Positions 7,188 to 16,654 of a DNA stretch of 64,000 nt are shown here, one piece after another. Source of the DNA: Gemmatimonadota bacterium (GTDB taxonomy: Bacteria; Gemmatimonadota; Gemmatimonadetes; Gemmatimonadales; GWC2-71-9); the NCBI GenBank assembly GCA_003222135.1, contig QHUM01000050.1:62001-126000 (forward strand), written 5' to 3'. The notes beneath the pieces are model-generated. The model was not told where the DNA came from and did not search any database. It was given only the letters and a program-made list of their open reading frames with translations. The translations under genes and the position numbers were made by a program. Each line of letters begins with the position of its first letter. Position 1 is the stretch's first letter.

Positions 7188-9503
7188 ATGCCCGGTAAGC
7201 GTCTCAAGGCGTCCGCGCACCCCTCGCCCGGGCGGCGCTCCGGCCCGCAGGCGGCGACGGAGCTGTTCCACGCCCTGGTGGAGCACAGCTCGGACGCCGT
7301 CGCGCTGCTGGACGAAACCGGGGCGATCACCTACGTCAGCCAGGCGGCCACTCGGTTGCTCGGCTACGGCGTCCCCGAGCTGACCGGCACCAACGCGTTC
7401 GGCTTCCTCCACCCCGACGATCTCGAGCTCACCCAGCGTCTGTGCCAGCAGCTGCTCGATCAGCCCGGCACGCCGATCCGCACCGAGCTGCGCGCACGGC
7501 ACAAGGACGGCTCCTACCATCTGGTCGAGGCCGTGGCGGTCAACCGGCTCGACGACCCCGCCGTGGGGGCGGTCGTGGCCAACTGGCGCGACATCACCGA
7601 GCGGCTGCGAGCGGAAGAGCTCTTGAAGCAGGTCATCGACGCCGACCCGAGTCTGGTGTTCGTGAAGGACTGGGACGGCAAGTTCACGCTCGTGAACAAG
7701 GCCCTGGCCCAGGCGTACGCCACCTCCCCGGAGGCCCTGTTGGGGAAGAGCGACGCGGACTTCAACCGGAACCAAGACGAGGTCGCGCATTACCTGCGTG
7801 ACGACCGGGAGGTCATGTCCAGCCTCCGGCCGAAGGTCATTCCTGAGGAGCCGGTGACCAACCCACACACGGGCGAGACGCGCTGGTTTCAAACCGTGAA
7901 GGTGCCGCTCGTTTCGGCCGACGGCCGCGCGCACCGGGTGCTCGGCGTCGCCACCGACATCACCGACCGCAAACGGACGGACGCCGCCCTCCGCAATTCC
8001 GAAGAGAGCTACCGCAGCCTGGTCGATGGCGTGCGCGACGTGATCTTCGCGCTCTCGCCCGGCGGCGAGGTGACCTCGCTCAATCCGGCCTTCGAGGAAA
8101 TGACGGGTTTCCCGCCCGCCGAATGGGTCGGCCGGCCGTTCGAGGCGTTCGTCCACCCGGACGACGTGCCGCTCGCGCTCGACTTGTTCGGCCGCGTGCT
8201 GCAGGGCGAGCCGCGCCCGACTATCCAGTTTCGCATCTTGACCAAGGGCGGGACGTACCGGGTGGCCGAGTTCAGCGCCACCGCCCAGCTCCGCGACGGC
8301 CGCCTGAGGGGAATCCTCGGCATCGGACGCGACGTCACCGAGCGGCTCGGCCTCGAGCAGCAGCTGCGTCAGGCGCAGAAGATGGAAGCGGTCGGCCGGC
8401 TGGCGGGCGGGGTCGCGCACGACTTCAACAACATCCTCACGGCCATCACCGGTCACGCCGAGCTGCTGCTCGAGGATCTCGGCCACCACGACCCGCGGCG
8501 CGTCGACGTGGACGAGATCCGCCGATCCGCGGAGCGCGCCGCCGGCCTCACCCGTCAGCTGCTCGCGTTCAGTCGCCAGCAGGTGCTGCAGCCCAAGGTC
8601 GTCGACCTGAACGCGCTCGTGCTGGACATGGACAAGCTGCTGCGCCGGCTGATCGGCGAAGACGTGGAGCTGGCGACGGTGCTCGACCCCGCCCTGGGCC
8701 CCGTCACGGCGGATCCCGGCCAGCTGGAGCAGGTCATCGTCAATCTCGCGGTGAACGCCCGGGACGCGATGCCCCAAGGAGGCAAGCTCACGCTGGAAAC
8801 GCGCAACATCGACCTGGACGAGAGCTACACGCTCGAGCACAGCCTGGTGAAGCCGGGACCCTACGTGCAGCTCACGGTCAGCGACAGCGGGATCGGGATG
8901 GACGAGGAGACGCAGGCGCACGCCTTCGAGCCGTTCTTCACGACCAAGCCGCGCGGCCAGGGCACGGGCCTCGGCCTGGCAATGGTGTACGGCACCGTCA
9001 AGCAGTCCGGCGGGTTCATCTGGGTGTACAGCGAGCCCGGCCACGGCGCAACGTTCAAGATCTATCTGCCGCGGGTGGACGCACCGGTCGAATCGACGGC
9101 GCCGCCCGCTCCGGTCGAGCGCCCACCGCGCGGGTCCGAGACCGTGCTGCTTGCCGAGGACGAGCCGGCCGTGCGCGCGATCGCTCAGCAGGCGCTCGAG
9201 CGGCAGGGGTATACCGTGCTTGCGGCACCGAGCGGGGCCGATGCCCTGGCGCTCGCCGCCCAGCACGGCGCCACGATCCATCTGCTCCTCACCGACGTCG
9301 TGATGCCGGGGATGAGCGGTCGCGATCTGGCCGACCGGCTGACGGCGCAGCGGCCTGGCATCCGCGTGCTGTACATCTCGGGCTACACCGACAACGCCAT
9401 CGTGCGCCACGGAATGCTGGAGCCGGGCCTCGCCTATTTGCAGAAGCCGTTCCGCCCCGATGCCCTGGTGCGCAAAGTGCGCGAGGTGCTGGACGAGGGC
9501 TGA
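7188..9503 (+). CDS. Hybrid histidine kinase, PAS-PAS-PAS-HisKA-HATPase-REC
   Basis: A 771-residue soluble hybrid kinase. Three PAS domains occupy about 25-145, 145-270 and 275-395. The middle one has 'LVFVKDWDGKFTLVNKALA' and a PAC segment ending in DITDRK; the third has 'VIFALSPGGEVTSLNPAFEE'. HisKA follows with H411 in GGVAHDFNNILTAI, then HATPase (NLAVNARDAMPQGG, GTGLGLAMVYGTVKQSGG) and a C-terminal REC with D703 (LLLTDVVMPGMSG). It is a paralogue of the kinases at 457, 18232 and 28747. No good ribosome-binding site precedes the ATG, which sits 12 bases after tRNA-Asn. Translation initiation may therefore depend on tRNA 3' processing, or the true start may lie slightly downstream. Confidence 0.93.
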   Translation: MPGKRLKASAHPSPGRRSGPQAATELFHALVEHSSDAVALLDETGAITYVSQAATRLLGYGVPELTGTNAFGFLHPDDLELTQRLCQQLLDQPGTPIRTELRARHKDGSYHLVEAVAVNRLDDPAVGAVVANWRDITERLRAEELLKQVIDADPSLVFVKDWDGKFTLVNKALAQAYATSPEALLGKSDADFNRNQDEVAHYLRDDREVMSSLRPKVIPEEPVTNPHTGETRWFQTVKVPLVSADGRAHRVLGVATDITDRKRTDAALRNSEESYRSLVDGVRDVIFALSPGGEVTSLNPAFEEMTGFPPAEWVGRPFEAFVHPDDVPLALDLFGRVLQGEPRPTIQFRILTKGGTYRVAEFSATAQLRDGRLRGILGIGRDVTERLGLEQQLRQAQKMEAVGRLAGGVAHDFNNILTAITGHAELLLEDLGHHDPRRVDVDEIRRSAERAAGLTRQLLAFSRQQVLQPKVVDLNALVLDMDKLLRRLIGEDVELATVLDPALGPVTADPGQLEQVIVNLAVNARDAMPQGGKLTLETRNIDLDESYTLEHSLVKPGPYVQLTVSDSGIGMDEETQAHAFEPFFTTKPRGQGTGLGLAMVYGTVKQSGGFIWVYSEPGHGATFKIYLPRVDAPVESTAPPAPVERPPRGSETVLLAEDEPAVRAIAQQALERQGYTVLAAPSGADALALAAQHGATIHLLLTDVVMPGMSGRDLADRLTAQRPGIRVLYISGYTDNAIVRHGMLEPGLAYLQKPFRPDALVRKVREVLDEG

Positions 9504-9561
9504 CGCGCCGGGCTCCGCAGAGGGGAGTTCGGTGTCCGTACGTTGACGACGAGGAGACCCG

Positions 9562-10005
9562 ATGACGGAACAACACCAGGTCGAAATCCTCCTGGTCGAG
9601 GACAACCCCACCGACGCCGAGCTGACACTGCGTGCCTTCAAGGCGCGCAACTTCGCGAATCAGGTATTTGTCGCCCGGGACGGGGCCGAGGCTCTGGATT
9701 TCTTCTTCGGCGACGGCAGTCACCCGCTGCGCGACATCGGGGTCGTGCCGAAGGTCGTGTTGCTCGACCTGAAGCTCCCCAAAGTCGACGGGCTCGAGGT
9801 GCTGCGGCGGCTGAAAGCGGACGAGCGCACCCGCGCCATCCCGGTCGTCATCCTCACCTCGTCGCGCGAAGAGCCCGACATCGCGGCAGCGTACCGGCTC
9901 GGCGCCAACAGCTACATCGTCAAGCCCGTGGACTTCGAGGCGTTCGCGCGGGCGGTGTCGGAGGTCGGGCTGTACTGGCTGCTCCTGAACGAGCCGCCGC
10001 GCTGA
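9562..10005 (+). CDS. Rcp1-like response regulator (REC only)
   Basis: A 147-residue REC-only protein of the Rcp1/CheY-like type found next to phytochrome-like kinases. The acidic residues lie in [12 protein letters not shown], the phospho-acceptor is D69 ([17 protein letters not shown]), the switch segment is [10 protein letters not shown] and the lysine is in [11 protein letters not shown]. The C-terminal extension [11 protein letters not shown] is shared with the proteins at 17838 and 28204. GAGGAG precedes the ATG by about 8 bases, which supports this start. It follows the 7188 hybrid kinase by 58 bases. The lack of an output domain means it must act by protein contact. The exact kinase partner is not settled, because its usual kinase type is encoded further down the cluster. 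Confidence 0.93.
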   Translation: MTEQHQVEILLVEDNPTDAELTLRAFKARNFANQVFVARDGAEALDFFFGDGSHPLRDIGVVPKVVLLDLKLPKVDGLEVLRRLKADERTRAIPVVILTSSREEPDIAAAYRLGANSYIVKPVDFEAFARAVSEVGLYWLLLNEPPR

Positions 10006-10066
10006 TTGCGGGCTCGGGAATTCCCCGATAGTCGAGGGACGCGGCACGCACTAACCTGCTCGCGAC

Positions 10067-10654
10067 ATGCGCGAGCGATCGCTGCGAATTCTCCTGCTGG
10101 AAGACAACCCGGCGGATGCGGAGCTCGTGACAGACGTGCTCCGCCGCACCCGCCTCGACGCCGTCACGGAGCGCGCCGATACAAAGGAGGGATTCCTCCG
10201 TGCCGTGCGCGATTTCGCGCCCGACGTGGTCCTGTCCGACCATTCCCTCGCCCAATTCAATGCCCCCGCGGCGCTCCGGCTCCTGCAAGCGACGCGGACC
10301 GCCACGCCGCTCATCGTCGTTTCCGGGGCGCTCGACGAGCGGGCAATCGTGGAGAGCCTGCGAGCGGGTGCCGAGGACTTCGTCCTCAAGACCAACCTGA
10401 GCCGGCTCCGCCCCGCCATCGACGCCGCCCTCGCCGTGCGGCAACCGCTCGAGAAGCTCAGTCCCCGCCAGCTCGAGGTGCTGCGGCTGGTAGCCCAGGG
10501 CGAGCCCACGAGGGAAATCGCCCGGCGGCTCAAGCTGAGCGTCAAGACCATCGAGACCCACCGCGCCGAGGCCATGAAGCGGCTCGGGATCCACGATGTG
10601 GCGGGCCTGGTGCGCTACGCGGTGCGCGTGGGGCTGGTCGGGACTGACAGCTAA
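10067..10654 (+). CDS. Response regulator, REC-LuxR HTH, atypical 'SDHSL' REC
   Basis: A 195-residue regulator. The REC domain (about 5-122) has the pocket ED, D58 (PDVVLSDHSLAQF) and K in FVLKTNLSR. A LuxR-type HTH occupies about 133-190 (LSPRQLEVLRLVAQGEPTRE, VKTIETHRAEAMKRL). The REC is much closer to the N-terminal REC domains of the kinases at 457 and 18232 than to NarL. It therefore looks like a REC of that subtype joined to a DNA-binding domain, and is one of only three regulators between 1 and 34360 with a visible DNA-binding output. It stands 61 bases after the Rcp1-like gene. Partners and targets are unknown. Confidence 0.92.
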   Translation: MRERSLRILLLEDNPADAELVTDVLRRTRLDAVTERADTKEGFLRAVRDFAPDVVLSDHSLAQFNAPAALRLLQATRTATPLIVVSGALDERAIVESLRAGAEDFVLKTNLSRLRPAIDAALAVRQPLEKLSPRQLEVLRLVAQGEPTREIARRLKLSVKTIETHRAEAMKRLGIHDVAGLVRYAVRVGLVGTDS

Positions 10655-10769
10655 CTCCCTCTCCCCTCAGCATTTCCCCGATGGCGACTGTTGCGCGCCA
10701 GCCATATGTTCAATATTGAGTACCGGCGCCGGTCGGAGTCGCCTGCGGCGCGGACCGAGGTGCAGATCT

Positions 10770-12320
10770 GTGGCCAGTCGCAAGTCAGCCCACCGCAAGA
10801 CGTCACGCCGCCACCCCACGGTGGCCGCCCGCCAAACTAGCCGTACCGACAGCGCGCATACCCAAGCCGGAAGCCAGCTAGACCACGCCTTGACGCTGCT
10901 CGCCGACGCCGAGCGGGTCGCTCAAATCGGCAGCTGGGAATGGGATATCCAGGGCAACATCGTGACGTGGTCGGACGAGCTGTATCGTCTGCTCGGCGTG
11001 GACCCGGCGACGTTGCGGACCACGTTCGAAGGGGGGTTGGAGCTGGTCCACCCGGACGATCGCGACTTCCTCAAGGCGACCATCGAGCGCGCCAGTCGTG
11101 AGGGCACGCCGTACGTATGCGTGCATCGGGTCGTGCGACGCAGCGATGGCGCCGTGCGGACCTGGCAGAGTCGGGGCACCCTCGTCGTCGACGAACAGGG
11201 GCGGCCGGTCAAGGTCACGGGCACGGGACAGGACATCACGGCGCGGATACAGCTGGAGGATGCCCTGGCGCGCTACGCGGCGGTGATCGAGTCTTCCGAG
11301 GACGCAATCATCACGAAGACGCTGACCGGCACGATCTTGAGCTGGAACCCCGGGGCGGAGCGGCTGTACGGCTACCGCGCGGAGGAGGTCGAGGGCCATC
11401 CGATTTCCATCCTGTTTCCCACGGAACGGCGGGACGAGTGGGAGCGGACCCTGGACCGGGTGCGGCGGGGCGAGCACGTGGAGCACCAAGAGACGGTCCG
11501 GGTGCGCCGGGATGGGAGCCGGGTGCATGTGTCGGTGAGCGTGTCGCCGATCAAAGATCCCGCCGGCCGGGTCGTCGGCGCCTCGTCCATCGCCCGTGAC
11601 ATCACCGAGCGGCGGCAGGTGGCCGAAGCCCTGGCGCGCTCGCGCTCCCAGCTGCAGGCCTTCGCCGGTCGACTCCGCTCCGCTCGCGAGACGGAGCGCA
11701 CGCAGATCGCGCGGGAGATCCACGACGAGCTCGGTCAGGCGCTGACGGCCCTGAAGATGGATCTCTTCTCGCTCAAGCGCAGCGTGCCGGAACCGCTGCG
11801 CGAACGGCTCCTGGCCAAGACCGATGGGATGGCGGCGTTGATCGATCAAATGGTGGACAAGGTCCGCACCCTCGCCTCGGACCTCCGTCCCGCCGTGCTG
11901 GACAACCTCGGGCTGGTCGCGGCCATCGAGTGGGCAGTGCACCAGTTCGGTCGCCGCACGGGCATCCGATGTTTGCTCGACCTGCCTCCGGAACAGGTTC
12001 TCTTCGAGCCCGAGCGGTCCACGGACATCTTCCGCATCCTTCAGGAAGCCCTCACCAACATCGCGCGCCACGCCGGCGCCACCCAGGTGGACATCCACCT
12101 GCGGGCCACGCCGGGCGAAGTGGTGCTCGAGGTGCACGACAACGGCCGGGGGATCACCGAGTGTGAGATCGTGGACACACGGTCGTTCGGGTTGCTCGGG
12201 ATGCGGGAGCGAGCGCTGTCGTGGGGTGGCGAGGTCGGCGTGCACGCGGCGCCGCAGGGGGGCACGAGCGTGACCCTGTGCATCCCGCTGGGCCGCGGCC
12301 GGCCCGGCGCGGCGGCGTGA
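10770..12320 (+). CDS. Sensor histidine kinase, PAS-PAS-HisKA_3-HATPase
   Basis: A soluble kinase of about 516 residues. After a basic leader come two PAS domains: about 35-165 (VAQIGSWEWDIQGNIVTWSD, a PAS_3 type) and about 170-290 (SEDAIITKTLTGTILSWNPG). The HisKA_3 domain has H318 in REIHDELGQALTALKMD, and the HATPase ends with 'SFGLLGMRERALSWGG'. The frame is open further upstream into the preceding gene. GTG 10770 was chosen because GAGG lies 9 bases before it and no ATG is in frame. It overlaps the NarL regulator at 12317 by four bases. It resembles the kinase at 2903 but has lost, or never had, the MASE1 membrane sensor. Confidence 0.88.
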   Translation: MASRKSAHRKTSRRHPTVAARQTSRTDSAHTQAGSQLDHALTLLADAERVAQIGSWEWDIQGNIVTWSDELYRLLGVDPATLRTTFEGGLELVHPDDRDFLKATIERASREGTPYVCVHRVVRRSDGAVRTWQSRGTLVVDEQGRPVKVTGTGQDITARIQLEDALARYAAVIESSEDAIITKTLTGTILSWNPGAERLYGYRAEEVEGHPISILFPTERRDEWERTLDRVRRGEHVEHQETVRVRRDGSRVHVSVSVSPIKDPAGRVVGASSIARDITERRQVAEALARSRSQLQAFAGRLRSARETERTQIAREIHDELGQALTALKMDLFSLKRSVPEPLRERLLAKTDGMAALIDQMVDKVRTLASDLRPAVLDNLGLVAAIEWAVHQFGRRTGIRCLLDLPPEQVLFEPERSTDIFRILQEALTNIARHAGATQVDIHLRATPGEVVLEVHDNGRGITECEIVDTRSFGLLGMRERALSWGGEVGVHAAPQGGTSVTLCIPLGRGRPGAAA

Positions 12321-12949
12321 TCCGGGTCGTCATCGCCGACGATCACCCGGTGGTGCGGACCGGCCTGCGCCACATCGTCGCGGCGCAGCCGGACATGCAG
12401 GTCGTCGGCGAAGCGGCGGAGGGCGCGGGGCTCCTAGTGGCGCTCGAGACCTCCCCGGTCGACGTGTTGCTGCTCGACCTCGCGATGCCGGGCGCGCCCT
12501 TTCCCGGCCTGCTGCGTGACATTGTGGCCCGCCATTCCGATCTGCGCGTGCTGGTGATGAGCATGCACCCCGAAGACCAGTTCGCCGCGCGCGCCCTGCG
12601 TGAGGGGGCGGCGGGCTACCTGACCAAGGAGCGCACGCCGCAGGACCTGGTCGAGGCGATCCGGAAGGTCGTGCGCGGCGGCACATACGTGTCCGCCGCC
12701 TTCGCCGAGCAGCTCGCCGCGGCGCTCGACGCCCGCCGCCCCGCCGTCGCGCACGAGGCCCTCTCCGACCGCGAGCACGAGGTGCTGCGCCTGATCGGCG
12801 CCGGCAAGACCGTGAGCGAGATCGCGGCGGAGCTCGACCTCTCTCCCAAGACCGTCAGCACCTACCGCACCCGCATTCTCCAGAAGCTGCGGCTCTCCAC
12901 CAGCGCGGAGCTGATCCGCTACGCCCTGCAGCACCAACTGACCGCCTGA
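12317..12949 (+). CDS. NarL/FixJ-family response regulator (REC-LuxR HTH)
   Basis: A 210-residue regulator starting at a GTG that overlaps the kinase stop (GTGA). The REC domain has phospho-acceptor D54 (VDVLLLDLAMPGAPF), the SMHPEDQF switch segment and lysine in YLTKERTP. The LuxR HTH lies at about 143-205 (SDREHEVLRLIGAGKTVSEI, KTVSTYRTRILQKL). It is nearly collinear with the regulator at 5257, including its length, so the two kinase-regulator pairs are duplicates of one module. It is expected to be phosphorylated by the 10770 kinase. A reader should not assume shared DNA targets, because the recognition helices differ. Confidence 0.93.
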   Translation: MIRVVIADDHPVVRTGLRHIVAAQPDMQVVGEAAEGAGLLVALETSPVDVLLLDLAMPGAPFPGLLRDIVARHSDLRVLVMSMHPEDQFAARALREGAAGYLTKERTPQDLVEAIRKVVRGGTYVSAAFAEQLAAALDARRPAVAHEALSDREHEVLRLIGAGKTVSEIAAELDLSPKTVSTYRTRILQKLRLSTSAELIRYALQHQLTA

Positions 12950-13019
12950 CGTTCCTGTAGGACAAACACCGACATCCGGGTGGGCCGGCTTCGCATACCG
13001 TGGGGTGTGACGCCGGCGC

Positions 13020-13412
13020 ATGCTTCGCGTTGTGCAAGTCCTCATCGTGGATGATTCAGCGATCGTGCGACTTCGTCTCGCGGAGCTGCTCGAGTCGGTC
13101 GAGCACGTCGCGGTGGCGGGACAGGCGGGCGGCGTCGCGCAAGCGATCGCGGCGATGCGCGACTTGCGACCGGACCTCGTGATCCTCGACATCCAGATGC
13201 CGGACGGCGACGGCATCGCCGTGCTCGCAGCCGCGAAGCTGCTCGAGCCGGCACCCGCCGTCATGATGTTGACGAACTACGTCGACGACTATCAGCGGCT
13301 GCGGTGCGAAGCCGCAGGCGCCGACTTCTTTCTCGACAAGTCGAAGCAGTTCGAACACATCCCGGGGATCCTGCGAGGTCTGATGGAGCATGGAGTGCCA
13401 CAGGATGGCTGA
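13020..13412 (+). CDS. Single-domain response regulator (REC only)
   Basis: A 130-residue REC domain: acidic pair D11-D12 (LIVDDSAIV), phospho-acceptor D57 (LVILDIQMPDGDG), switch segment MMLTNY and K107 (FFLDKSKQFEHIPG). It aligns along its whole length with the 6007 protein, including the TNY and LDK..QF motifs, and again sits just behind a HisKA_3/NarL pair (70-base gap). GTG at 13035 is a possible alternative start that would remove five residues. Its place in both triads suggests that it modulates or drains phosphate from the kinase rather than acting alone. Confidence 0.9.
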   Translation: MLRVVQVLIVDDSAIVRLRLAELLESVEHVAVAGQAGGVAQAIAAMRDLRPDLVILDIQMPDGDGIAVLAAAKLLEPAPAVMMLTNYVDDYQRLRCEAAGADFFLDKSKQFEHIPGILRGLMEHGVPQDG

Positions 13413-13442
13413 CGCCGCGATGTGGCGGGTTCGGGGCGGCGC

Positions 13443-16202
13443 ATGATGCGCGCCGCGCGCGCTCTCGGTTCGCTCGAGCTCGAGCTGCCGCTGCTCATCA
13501 CCAGCTTGCTGGTACTCGTGATCGGCGCCTTCGGCTGGGAAGCCTACGCCGGAATCCGGAAGGAGACCCTCGCCGCCGCCGGGCAGCACCTGGAGCGCGT
13601 GACGGCGCAGCTGGTGGCGAGCCTGACGGCGGGCGCATCGCAACGCGCCGCCGAGGTTCGCGGGCCGGCCAACCAGCCCGCGGTCCAGACGTATCTGGTA
13701 CGCCCTGGGGGGACGGCGCGCGCTGCTGCCCGTGCGATCCTGCAGCGGCTTACGTCGCAGGACTCGCTCAACCAAGCGGTCGAGCTCTGGAATGCCGCCG
13801 GCGAGCGCGTGCTGGCCGTTGGCCCCGAGCTGCCGCCGTTCGATGCGGCGACGATCCGAGCGCTGATGGCTCAGGTCTCGGACTCAGGCACCGCGATGGG
13901 GCCGTTGCGCGCGATCGGCGACTCGCTCCTCTTCCCGGTCATCGCGGCCATAACGGTCGGCGGCACGCGGGCGGGTTACGTCGTCAATTGGCGCCGCGTG
14001 CAAGCCTCACCTGAGGCGACGCGGCGGCTCACGGAGCTGATCGGTGCCGACGCGGGACTCCTGGTCGGCAACCTCAGCGGGGACGTGTGGACCGATTTGG
14101 CCGCGCGCGTGGGCGGGCCGCCGGTGGACGTGAGGGATCGCCGCGGCCTCATGGAGTACGCCCGGCCTGGTCGTGGGACCTATCTCGCTCGGTCGGCGCC
14201 GATCGCCGGCACGCCGTGGATGCTGGTGGTGGAGTTGCCGCGCGACCGCGTCCTCGCTCCCCTACGGAGCGCCGTCGGGCGGATGGCCGTCGTGGCCCTG
14301 GCGGTCATCGCCTTGGGCGCGGCCGGCGCGTGGATCGTGACCCGTCGGACGGGGCGACGGCTCGAAGGCGAGCTGACGGCACGCCGGGACGCAGACACGC
14401 GGTTCCGTGCCGTGGTGGAGTCGGCGCCCAGCGGCATGGTGATGATCGACCGCGCCGGCAAGATCACGCTGGTCAATCGAGAGGCAGAGCGGTTGTTTGG
14501 GTACGCCCGCGACGAGATCCTGGGTCAGTCCATCGAACGGCTCGTCCCCGCGCGGTTCCGCGGCAGGCATCCCACCTTCCGGACCGACTTCTTCGCCAAC
14601 CCGCAGAGCCGAGCGATGGGGGCGGGGCGCGAGCTGTACGGGCTTCGCAAGGACGGCGCGGAGATCCCCGTCGAGATCGGGCTGAATCCGATCGAGACCG
14701 ACGAGGGCCCGTTCGTACTCGCCTCTGTCGTGGACATCACCGAGCGCAAGCGGGCGGAGGCGCGGTTCCGCGCGGCGGTGGAGTCAGCACCGAGCGGCAT
14801 GGTGATGATCGATCGCACCGGGAAGATCCTCTTGATCAACCGCGAGGTCGAGCGACTGTTCGGCTACCCGCGCGGTGAGCTGCTCGGGCAACCGATCGAG
14901 TTGCTCGTCCCCGCGCGGCTGCGCGGGGAGCATCCCGGGCTCCGGAGCGACTTCTTTGCCCGCCCGCAGGCCCGGGCGATGGGCGTCGGGCGGGACCTGT
15001 ACGGCGTGCGGAAGGACGGCACCGAGATGCCCGTGGAGATCGGGCTGAACCCGATCGAGACCGACGAGGGAATGTTCGTGCTCGCTTCCGTGGTGGACAT
15101 CACTGCTCGGAAGCGCGCCGAGGCGCGGTTCCGCGCCGTCGTGGAATCGGCCCCCAGCGGTATGGTGATGATCAATCGCGCGGGCATGATCGAGCTCGTC
15201 AACCGAGAGACCGAGCGCCTGTTCGGCTACTCCCGCGAGGAGCTCCTCGGGAAGTCGATCGAGCTGCTCGTCCCCCGGCGCCTGCGGGAGGGCCACCCGG
15301 CGCACCGGACCACCTTCTTCGCCAACCCACAGACCCGGGCGATGGGGGCCGGGCGGGATCTCTACGGCGTCCGCAAAGACGGTACCGAAGTACCGGTCGA
15401 GATCGGACTGAATCCGATCGAAACCGACGAGGGGTTGTTCGTGCTGGCCTCTGTTGTGGACATCTCCGCCCGCAAACGCGGGGAAACGGAGCTGCGCCGC
15501 TCCAATGCGGACCTGGAGCAATTTGCCTACGTCGCGTCTCACGACCTCCAGGAGCCGCTCCGCATGGTGGCGAACTACTCGCAGCTGCTCGCCAAGCGGT
15601 ACCGCGGCAAGCTGGACAGCGACGCCGACGAGTTCATTGGCTATGCCGTGGACGGCGCGATCCGGATGCAGCAGCTGATCGCGGACTTGCTGGCCTACTC
15701 GCGCGTGGGCACGCGCGGCCGGGCATTCGTCCCCATCGACTGCGAGGCGGTCTTCGCGCGCGTGCTCGGCGACATCCAGCTCCTGGTGCAGCAAAGCGGG
15801 GCCACCGTGACGCACGACCCGTTGCCCACCGTGCTCGGCGACGACGCCCAGCTGGGCCAGCTCCTCCAGAACCTGCTGACCAACGCGCTCAAGTTTCGAG
15901 GCACGCAGGCGCCGCACGTCCACGTGGCGGCCGAGCGCGACGGCGTCGAGTGGAAGTTCGCCGTGCGCGACAACGGGATCGGCATCGCCCCGGAGCACGT
16001 CGAGCGGATCTTCGTGATCTTCCAGCGACTGCACACCACCGCCGAATATCCCGGCACCGGCATCGGTCTCGCCATCTGCAAGAAGATCGTGGAACGCCAC
16101 GGGGGCCGCATGTGGGTGGAATCGACCCCCGGAGAGGGTGCCACGTTCTACTTCACGATTCCGCTGCAGGTCGGCGAGCCCGAGAGGAGCGCCGCCGTAT
16201 GA
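13443..16202 (+). CDS. Membrane histidine kinase with three near-identical tandem PAS domains
   Basis: A kinase of about 919 residues. A first membrane helix (about 15-35), a periplasmic sensor of roughly 240 residues and a second helix (about 280-300) precede three PAS/PAC domains of exactly 121 residues each (320-682). These were clearly copied from one another: [27 protein letters not shown]. The HisKA domain is phytochrome-like with H700 in [13 protein letters not shown]; the HATPase contains [21 protein letters not shown] 13443 is preferred; a GTG at 13422 adds seven residues. The gene begins a seven-gene run reaching 22420 in which most genes overlap by four bases. The Rcp1-like regulator at 16199 is its likely partner. 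The ligand is unknown. Confidence 0.92.
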   Translation: MMRAARALGSLELELPLLITSLLVLVIGAFGWEAYAGIRKETLAAAGQHLERVTAQLVASLTAGASQRAAEVRGPANQPAVQTYLVRPGGTARAAARAILQRLTSQDSLNQAVELWNAAGERVLAVGPELPPFDAATIRALMAQVSDSGTAMGPLRAIGDSLLFPVIAAITVGGTRAGYVVNWRRVQASPEATRRLTELIGADAGLLVGNLSGDVWTDLAARVGGPPVDVRDRRGLMEYARPGRGTYLARSAPIAGTPWMLVVELPRDRVLAPLRSAVGRMAVVALAVIALGAAGAWIVTRRTGRRLEGELTARRDADTRFRAVVESAPSGMVMIDRAGKITLVNREAERLFGYARDEILGQSIERLVPARFRGRHPTFRTDFFANPQSRAMGAGRELYGLRKDGAEIPVEIGLNPIETDEGPFVLASVVDITERKRAEARFRAAVESAPSGMVMIDRTGKILLINREVERLFGYPRGELLGQPIELLVPARLRGEHPGLRSDFFARPQARAMGVGRDLYGVRKDGTEMPVEIGLNPIETDEGMFVLASVVDITARKRAEARFRAVVESAPSGMVMINRAGMIELVNRETERLFGYSREELLGKSIELLVPRRLREGHPAHRTTFFANPQTRAMGAGRDLYGVRKDGTEVPVEIGLNPIETDEGLFVLASVVDISARKRGETELRRSNADLEQFAYVASHDLQEPLRMVANYSQLLAKRYRGKLDSDADEFIGYAVDGAIRMQQLIADLLAYSRVGTRGRAFVPIDCEAVFARVLGDIQLLVQQSGATVTHDPLPTVLGDDAQLGQLLQNLLTNALKFRGTQAPHVHVAAERDGVEWKFAVRDNGIGIAPEHVERIFVIFQRLHTTAEYPGTGIGLAICKKIVERHGGRMWVESTPGEGATFYFTIPLQVGEPERSAAV
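14400..15488 (+). repeat. Tandem triplication, 363-bp unit (PAS domain)
   Basis: Three consecutive copies of a 363-base unit start at 14400, 14763 and 15126, with constant spacing and no gap, in frame inside the 13443 kinase gene. Each encodes one PAS/PAC domain. Long stretches are identical at protein level, and many codons differ only at third positions. The exact period shows duplication by unequal recombination within the gene rather than independent recruitment of PAS domains. Confidence 0.95.
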
Positions 16203-16654
16203 GCCCCGACCCGATCGGTCGTCCCATCGACATTCTGTTGGTGGAAGACAACCCCGGCGACGTGCGCCTGACCCAGGAGCTCTTGAAGGAGAGCAAGGTG
16301 CGCAACTCGCTCGTGGCGGTGAGTAACGGCGTCGAAGCTTTGGCCTTGCTGCGCCGGGAGGGGAAGTACCGCGACGCCGCGCGCCCGGACCTGATTCTGC
16401 TCGATCTCAACCTGCCGCGGAAGGATGGGCGCGAGGTCCTGGCCGAGGTGAAGCAGGATGACGACCTCAAACGCATCCCGATCGTGGTGCTGACGAGCTC
16501 GAAGGCGGACGCCGACGTCGTGAAGACCTACAACCTGCACGCCAACTGCTACGTGACGAAGCCGGTGGGGCTCGAGCAGTTCGCACACGTCGTCAAGTCC
16601 ATCGAGGACTTCTGGCTGTCCATCGTCAAGTATCCGCCGGACCACAAGTCATGA
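16199..16654 (+). CDS. Rcp1-like response regulator (REC only)
   Basis: A 151-residue REC-only regulator of the Rcp1 type: [12 protein letters not shown] at the acidic pocket, D69 ([17 protein letters not shown]), [12 protein letters not shown], and lysine in [11 protein letters not shown]. The end reads [13 protein letters not shown], a characteristic extension of this family. The start overlaps the stop of the tandem-PAS kinase and its own stop overlaps the next gene, so all three are translationally coupled. It should accept phosphate from the DLQEPLR-type kinase upstream. No effector domain is present. Confidence 0.94.
   Translation: MSPDPIGRPIDILLVEDNPGDVRLTQELLKESKVRNSLVAVSNGVEALALLRREGKYRDAARPDLILLDLNLPRKDGREVLAEVKQDDDLKRIPIVVLTSSKADADVVKTYNLHANCYVTKPVGLEQFAHVVKSIEDFWLSIVKYPPDHKS

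Noticed and set aside
7137..9650. Long reverse-strand open frame of 837 codons opposite the 7188 kinase
   Set aside because: Its composition (runs of Arg, His, Gly, Val) is that of an antisense shadow of G+C-rich DNA, and the forward frame has full kinase motifs.
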